Below, piece by piece: positions 39,445-43,496 of a DNA stretch of 43,496 nucleotides (position 1 is the stretch's first letter; every line of letters begins with the position of its first letter). The notes below the pieces were generated by a model that was not told the DNA's origin, ran no database searches, and saw nothing but the letters and a program-made list of their open reading frames with translations. The stretch lies in contig CASDSU010000028.1 of assembly GCA_949283575.1 (NCBI GenBank), forward strand, positions 455,706 through 499,201. Direction: 5' to 3'. The DNA comes from an uncultured Eubacteriales bacterium. Its GTDB lineage: Bacteria > Bacillota > Clostridia > TANB77 > UBA1234. The position numbers were made by a program, and so were the translations under genes.

Positions 39445-39861
39445 ATGGATTTCAAGAAGAAGCTTAAATCAAGATTAAATATTGCTATTATTTATTTTAT
39501 ACTTGGTGAAATATTATTTGCGTGTGGATTTATACCAACACTTTCAAATGACTATATATCAACATTTGGTTTTGTGTTGAGTGTAATGGCAATTGTGCGT
39601 ATAAGAAATTATTTTATTATTACTAAAAACGAAGAAACTATTAGGTAACAAGAAATTGCTGAAACAGATGAGCGAAATATTTCAATTATAAACAAAGCCA
39701 AAAGTACAACATTTTCAATATATCTTTTACCTTCATGTATGGCGGTGACAATTCTGGCACTTTTAGGAATGCATGATATTGCTCAATATATTGCATATTT
39801 TGTTCTTTTATTTGTTGTAATTTATTGGAGCTGTTATTGGATATATCAAAAGAAAATGTAA
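39445..39861 (+). pseudogene. Membrane partner gene of the XRE repressor with a premature stop
   Basis: The first 67 codons (two membrane segments, ending NYFIITKNEETIR) stop at TAA 39646-39648. The same frame continues without break for 70 more codons (QEIAETDERNISIINKAK, then two membrane segments, ending IYQKKM) to TAA 39859-39861. Family members next to such XRE genes read continuously through this region, and one A-to-T change in a Lys codon (AAA to TAA) explains the break. ATG 39445 has GAGGAG just upstream, overlapping the end of the repressor gene. Confidence 0.75.
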
Positions 39862-39872
39862 AAATTTAAGAT

Positions 39873-39906
39873 GGGATGATCTTCTTATAAAAAACAAGAT
39901 CATCCC
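39873..39906. terminator. Hairpin after the XRE pair
   Basis: GGGATGATCTT (39873-39883) pairs perfectly with AAGATCATCCC (39896-39906), an 11-bp stem with a 12-nt loop. Only a short T run follows, so termination strength is uncertain. Confidence 0.65.
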
Positions 39907-39956
39907 TTTGATATAAGTAATATACGTATTCAATGAGACTATTACAATTTCCATTA

Positions 39957-40202
39957 TTAATAATCTTTTGTCAGCTTCTTCTTTATAATTAAGAATTGAT
40001 TTTTTATCTTTTTTATCACAATACGTGTAATCCATGTTTTAAATAAATCTTTATTTCTCAATTTATTAAAAGATTTCCAAGCCACTAATGTAGCATCTTG
40101 AACATAATCTTTAGCTTCTTCAGTATTGTGTAAATAACTAATAGCTATTAAGAATAAGGATTTTTCACATTCTATATATTTTTCTTCAAACAGTTCGTAC
40201 AA
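39957..40202 (-). pseudogene. Fragment of an ECF-type sigma factor
   Basis: The 81 codons (TTG start at 40202, AAAGGG about 9 nt upstream) match sigma-70 region 2: FEEKYIECEKSLFLIAISYL, NTEEAKDYVQDATLVAWKSF, and KTWITRIVIKKIKNQFLI. The protein ends at DY (TAA 39959-39957) without region 4, which binds the -35 box. An overlapping frame continues for some residues without recognisable sigma sequence. It is therefore a truncated gene with no anti-sigma partner visible. Confidence 0.65.
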
Positions 40203-40313
40203 TATTTATTACCCTTTCGATGTTGTAAAAGCTTTTACACTTATTAGACGATTTTAAATTGAAAAAAGTCAAAATCACATAAGAAAAATTTTTATTGAAA
40301 TTTAATATTAAAT

Positions 40314-40377
40314 GAGCTAAAATCATTTCATAAAAATAATCACTTGGCGGCTAAAACCAAGCAATTGTTTTTAGCTC
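40314..40377. other. Nested inverted repeats in the 40.2-40.5 kb intergenic stretch
   Basis: GAGCTAAAA (40314-40322) pairs with TTTTAGCTC (40369-40377), and CTTGG (40343-40347) with CCAAG (40357-40361) inside it. The fold could be a small RNA or a remnant of a mobile element. No promoter or known RNA family is recognisable. Confidence 0.35.
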
Positions 40378-40395
40378 AAAAGTATCCTTTTTAAG

Positions 40396-40456
40396 ATGGT
40401 AGCCATGAATAAAACTATTAATATCTAATGTGTAATTGTTTTATCATAGCTGCCAT
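40396..40456. repeat. Imperfect inverted repeat with 20-nt arms
   Basis: ATGGTAGCCATGAATAAAAC (40396-40415) is matched in inverted form by GTTTTATCATAGCTGCCAT (40438-40456), about 17 of 20 positions, followed by T-rich sequence. It may be a terminator or a mobile-element end. Confidence 0.5.
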
Positions 40457-40484
40457 TTCCTTTTTAATTCTTCTCTTTTTTGGG

Positions 40485-40519
40485 GTACAAAAAATGTATC
40501 CTTCTACGAAGGATACATT
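40485..40519 (-). terminator. Terminator of the XRE membrane regulator gene
   Basis: AATGTATCCTTC (40493-40504) pairs perfectly with GAAGGATACATT (40508-40519) around 3 nt. Read on the minus strand the stem is followed by a run of T residues, 12 nt after the stop codon at 40531. Confidence 0.88.
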
Positions 40520-40530
40520 CCACTTGTAAT

Positions 40531-41139
40531 TTATTTTTTAATTATCTTTTTGCACCAAGTTTTCTTATTACATTTGGGACATTTTAAGTAACGAGTAGTT
40601 CCCTTATGCATCGCCCATAGTGCTTCTGAATAAGTAGGCACAATTTCATAACCACAATTCTTACATTTGTAAGCTCCTACGCTTACTTCAAGCTTTAATG
40701 CATAAAAACAAGGTATCAAAAATAATATACAAATCACAAGAATTGTAACGAGTTGCCAAATGCCTTCGGGTATCAATAATGCAGAAATGAAAACACCTGC
40801 TAATAGAGCTGTCATGCTTACTCCCATAATTACCCACATAGAAGTCCATATTATTTTATTTTTTTGTTCTATTTCTTTTGTTATATCAAGCAAAAGTTGT
40901 TCTTGCTTTTCACTTTTATTTCCCATACTAATCATCTCCCCACTTAATAGCTCATTAACACTTATTTTAAGTTCATTACATAAATCAAGCATTATTGATG
41001 AATCAGGCATTGCTTTTCCATTTTCCCATTTTGATATAGCCCTATCTGTTATATTTAGTTTTTCTGCAAGTTGCATTTGAGTTAAATTATTCTTTTTTCT
41101 ACACTCGGCTATAAATTTCCCAATTTTAATCTGATCCAT
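40531..41139 (-). CDS. XRE-family regulator with two membrane segments and a zinc ribbon
   Basis: The 202 residues have an N-terminal helix-turn-helix (IAECRKKNNLTQMQLAEKL, ITDRAISKWENGKAMPD, LSGE). A short charged linker follows, then two membrane helices (about 100-118 and 128-147) and a C-terminal four-Cys zinc ribbon (YKCKNCGYEIVP ... LKCPKCNKKTWCKK). This is a known domain set in Clostridia; such proteins may sense envelope or metal conditions, but the signal is unknown. AAGGAGGT lies 8-10 nt upstream of the ATG. It stands alone with its own terminator. Confidence 0.88.
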   Translation of the reverse strand: MDQIKIGKFIAECRKKNNLTQMQLAEKLNITDRAISKWENGKAMPDSSIMLDLCNELKISVNELLSGEMISMGNKSEKQEQLLLDITKEIEQKNKIIWTSMWVIMGVSMTALLAGVFISALLIPEGIWQLVTILVICILFLIPCFYALKLEVSVGAYKCKNCGYEIVPTYSEALWAMHKGTTRYLKCPKCNKKTWCKKIIKK

Positions 41140-41813
41140 ATCTCTTTACCTCCTTCAATTTTAGTGTAAATTATTATCTGAAAAAAATACACATACCATT
41201 AGTTGAGTGGGGTATTTTTTATATCAACTAATGGTTGAACAATTATAATTTGCCATACAAATTACTATTTTTAAATATTATATTATAATCCATTTGTATT
41301 TTCCGTATTTTCTGCACAGAAGACTGTCATTTGACTGTCAAATTGAGGTCGGAGAAGAAAAATAAAAAAGAGCTAACTTTCAAAAGCAGCTCTGTGACTG
41401 TATTATATGAATTGCAATAATTCGAAAATTTGAAATGAACCAACGACCTTGGTATTCGTAGGTAAATGAATTTTTCTGATTTCTCGAAAATAATTTCAAA
41501 CCCGTAAAATACACTTATATCAACACTTTGCAAGTTTCACGTTTGACTGCCAAAAAATGCGAACACTTGTGGTAAAATGAAAAATAAAAATCTCGTAATC
41601 CTTACTATTGTAAATTTTACGAGATTTTTGGAGCAAATCACATACAAGTTACGAACTTTATTCTCTTTCTGTATTCATTATATATTAAAATTAATATATT
41701 TTCAATATTATAATTTCAATATTCTCCAATAGTATAGATTATTTTTGGTTTTAATAGTATAATTAGCACAACAAACAAATCGTTAAATAGTAATTTATAA
41801 GGAGATGATAGAA
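41140..41813. other. Gene-poor 670-bp stretch with inverted repeats and possible element-end remnants
   Basis: I see no supportable gene. It holds a 12-bp inverted repeat ACCATTAGTTGA (41195-41206) / TCAACTAATGGT (41224-41235). It also holds a short GAGCT/AGCTC hairpin near 41371-41393 and a segment at 41434-41465 that on the minus strand resembles a decayed 3' tRNA half (CCTACGAATACCAAGGTCG, then TTGGTTCA). Two similar phrases (TTTGACTGTCAAA near 41331, TTTGACTGCCAAA near 41542) are also present. It may be the scar of an integrated element. Confidence 0.4.
41586..41629. terminator. Orphan bidirectional terminator
   Basis: AAAAATCTCGTAA (41586-41598) pairs perfectly with TTACGAGATTTTT (41617-41629), a 13-bp stem with an 18-nt loop. 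No intact gene lies directly upstream on either strand, so it probably outlived the gene it served. Confidence 0.8.
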
Positions 41814-43496
41814 ATGCCAAATTTAAAAGAAGATGTTGATGTATATAAAATGTATAGCAAAGATAGTACCATCTCAAAAGATGAATTTTTGCAAAAATAC
41901 AAAATAACTGAAAATCGGAGTTTCAGATAAACAAGCAGAAGAAAATATTCGAAATTTAGGTTTTAATGAAATAAAACAAGCAAAACCTAAAAAATGGTAT
42001 CATTATTTATTACAGAGCTTACTTACTCCATTTAATAGTATATTAATAGGTATTTCAATTATTTTAATGTATACAGATATTTATTTAGCTGTGGAGCCAA
42101 GCTATGCTAATATTATAGTAATTGCAATTCTAGTTACAGCAAGTACATTGTTAGATTTTTTTGAATCATATAGGTCAAATAAAGCGGCTGAAAAGTTAAA
42201 AGAAATGGTTGCTACAACAGCAACAGTTATAAGAAATGGCAAGGAAATAGAAATACCAATTAAAAATGTGACTTTCGGTGATATTGTTATATTATCAGCA
42301 GGTAGTATAATTCCTGCCGATTTAAGAATAATTGAATCAAAGGATTTGTATGTAGGTCAATCTTCTTTAACAGGAGAATCCGATAGCGTAAAAAAAACAG
42401 TTGAGTTAGAAGATTTTAAAAATGAATTAAACAATATAGCGGAATTAAATAATATATGTTTTATGGGTACAAATGTTATATCGGGGTCAGCTAAAGGAGT
42501 TGTTATAAAAACAGGAGATTCTACTTATTTTGGAAAGATTGCACACACAATTAGCACAGGTAAAGAAAAGACAGCTTTTCAAAAAGGAATTGAAAGTATT
42601 AGCAGATTATTAATTAAATTTATGCTTATTATGATTCCATTAGTATTTATTATAAATGTTGAAAAACATGATATTGTATTAGCTTTTACATTCGCTGTTG
42701 CAATAGCTATTTGTATAACACCACTTTTATTACCAGTTATTCTTTCTTCAAGTTTATCAAAAGGTGCAGTTAGAATGTCAAAAAAGAAAACTATAGTAAA
42801 AAAATTAGATGCTATACAAAATTTTGGAGCTATGAATATATTATGTACTGACAAGACTGGTACTTTGACAGAAGATAGAATTGTTCTCGAAAAATATTTA
42901 GATATAAACGGAGACGAAGAACCAAGAATTTTAAAACATGCATTTTTGAATTCTTATTTTCAGACAGGATTAAAAGGAAATATAGATGAAGCTGTTATAA
43001 AAAGAGCATTAGAAACTGGAATGCAAGAGGTAGCAGATAGATATAAAAAAATAGATGAAATACCATTTGATTTTTCTCGTAGACGTTTATCAGTAGTCGT
43101 AACAGATGGAACTAAAAAACAACTAATAACAAAAGGTGCTGTTGAAGAAATTTTAAATATATGTACAATGGTTGACTATAAAGGTCAAGTAAATCCAATA
43201 TCAAAAGAAATAAAAGAAAACATATTGAAAATTAGTAAAAGATTAAATGAAGAAGGATTAAGAGTAGTTGCAGTATGTCAGAAAAATGATATTGTAAATA
43301 TAGATAATTTTGATGTTTCTGATGAAAAAAATATGGTGTTACTCGGATTTATTGGATTTTTAGATCCACCAAAAGAGAGTGCAAAAGAATCTATAAGTAA
43401 ATTAAATAATGCTGGAATAAGAGTTATAGTACTTACGGGAGATAATGCAGAAGTCACAAGATGTGTTTGCAATAAGGTCGGAATAAATTCTAAAGA
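41814..43496 (+). pseudogene. Mg2+-type P-type ATPase gene, frameshifted near the start and cut by the window end
   Basis: ATG 41814 (AGGAGATG upstream) opens a frame of 38 codons (MPNLKEDVDVYKMYSKDSTI...ITEN) that ends at TAA 41928-41930. The main frame continues from 41914: IGVSDKQAEENIRNLGFNEI, two membrane segments, LYVGQSSLTGESDSV, the phosphorylation site CTDKTGTLTED, the KGA nucleotide-binding loop and VLTGDNAEVTR. One extra A in the run at 41911-41914 explains the break. The family includes MgtA/MgtB magnesium importers; the substrate call rests on general resemblance (ADLRIIESKDLYVGQSSL). About a third of the protein lies beyond the window. Confidence 0.85.

Noticed and set aside
41140-41813. 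A magnesium riboswitch before the P-type ATPase
   Set aside because: No M-box-like conserved stems are recognisable; the leader near 41640-41813 is mostly plain AT-rich sequence.
1-43496. Reassignment of TGA to tryptophan
   Set aside because: None of roughly 30 intact genes ends in TGA, and in-frame TGA occurs at 33397 and, at a Trp position, at 38975. But Trp is written TGG throughout all genes, and the repaired dnaJ-like gene ends naturally at TGA 17005. Chance plus mutation is simpler; a genome-wide stop-codon count would settle it.

Overview
The window is about 43.5 kb of AT-rich DNA (coding regions look roughly 30-35% GC) from a low-GC Bacillota, most likely an uncultured, gut-type member of Clostridia. 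Pointers are strong AGGAGG-type ribosome binding sites, TTGACA/TATAAT promoters, a DnaD-DnaI pair, YlmH, a YhaO/YhaN pair, MurF with an N-terminal membrane domain, SLH and BspA/Listeria-Bacteroides-repeat surface proteins and a DUF1858 protein. The species cannot be named from sequence alone.

Layout. 1-5.8 kb: the end of a large surface protein, rsmA, a receiver-GGDEF protein with altered key residues, a YibE/F-like membrane protein and a DUF3298-like lipoprotein. 5.86-13.2 kb: a tight housekeeping operon (ylmH, HD-domain dNTPase, ABC-F ATPase, alpha/beta hydrolase, murF, ddl) closed by a terminator. 13.3-17 kb: a large SLH protein and a frameshifted dnaJ-like gene. 17-20.1 kb: a strong promoter and three genes ending in a VirD4-type coupling ATPase. 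20.1-24 kb: membrane-gene debris, then the SbcD/SbcC-like pair yhaO-yhaN behind an unusual leader, and a small anchored protein. 24-26.2 kb (minus): a DEAH-type helicase with clearly higher GC than its neighbours, probably acquired. 26.4-27.9 kb: a prepilin-like protein with six CxxC-type cysteine pairs.

27.9-33.7 kb (minus) is the most unusual part. A gene row small membrane protein - VirD4-like ATPase - VirB2-like pilin - TrbL/VirB6-like - PrgI/VirB3-like follows the order of Gram-positive conjugation modules. It stops where VirB4 would be expected. In that place lies a 173-bp inverted-repeat element with three GGGGATA repeats, followed by the primosome genes dnaD and dnaI. No VirB4, cell-wall hydrolase or relaxase is visible. 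The ATPase has no normal start codon and is separated from the small ORF upstream by one in-frame TGA.

33.7-38.4 kb: DUF1858 redox protein, long-chain acyl-CoA synthetase, mnmA, a start-less lipoprotein and a 2H phosphoesterase. 38.4-43.5 kb is an accessory or decay zone: fragments of a glycogen branching enzyme and a methyltransferase meeting at one junction, an autoregulated XRE repressor with two operators, a membrane partner gene broken by a stop, a sigma-factor fragment, a second XRE membrane regulator, a gene-poor stretch and a frameshifted Mg2+-type P-ATPase running off the end.

Two themes cross the window. One is a family of GGGGACG/TGGACA hairpins in at least five intergenic sites (REP-like). 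The other is a high number of single-base breaks, which may be real decay or assembly error.
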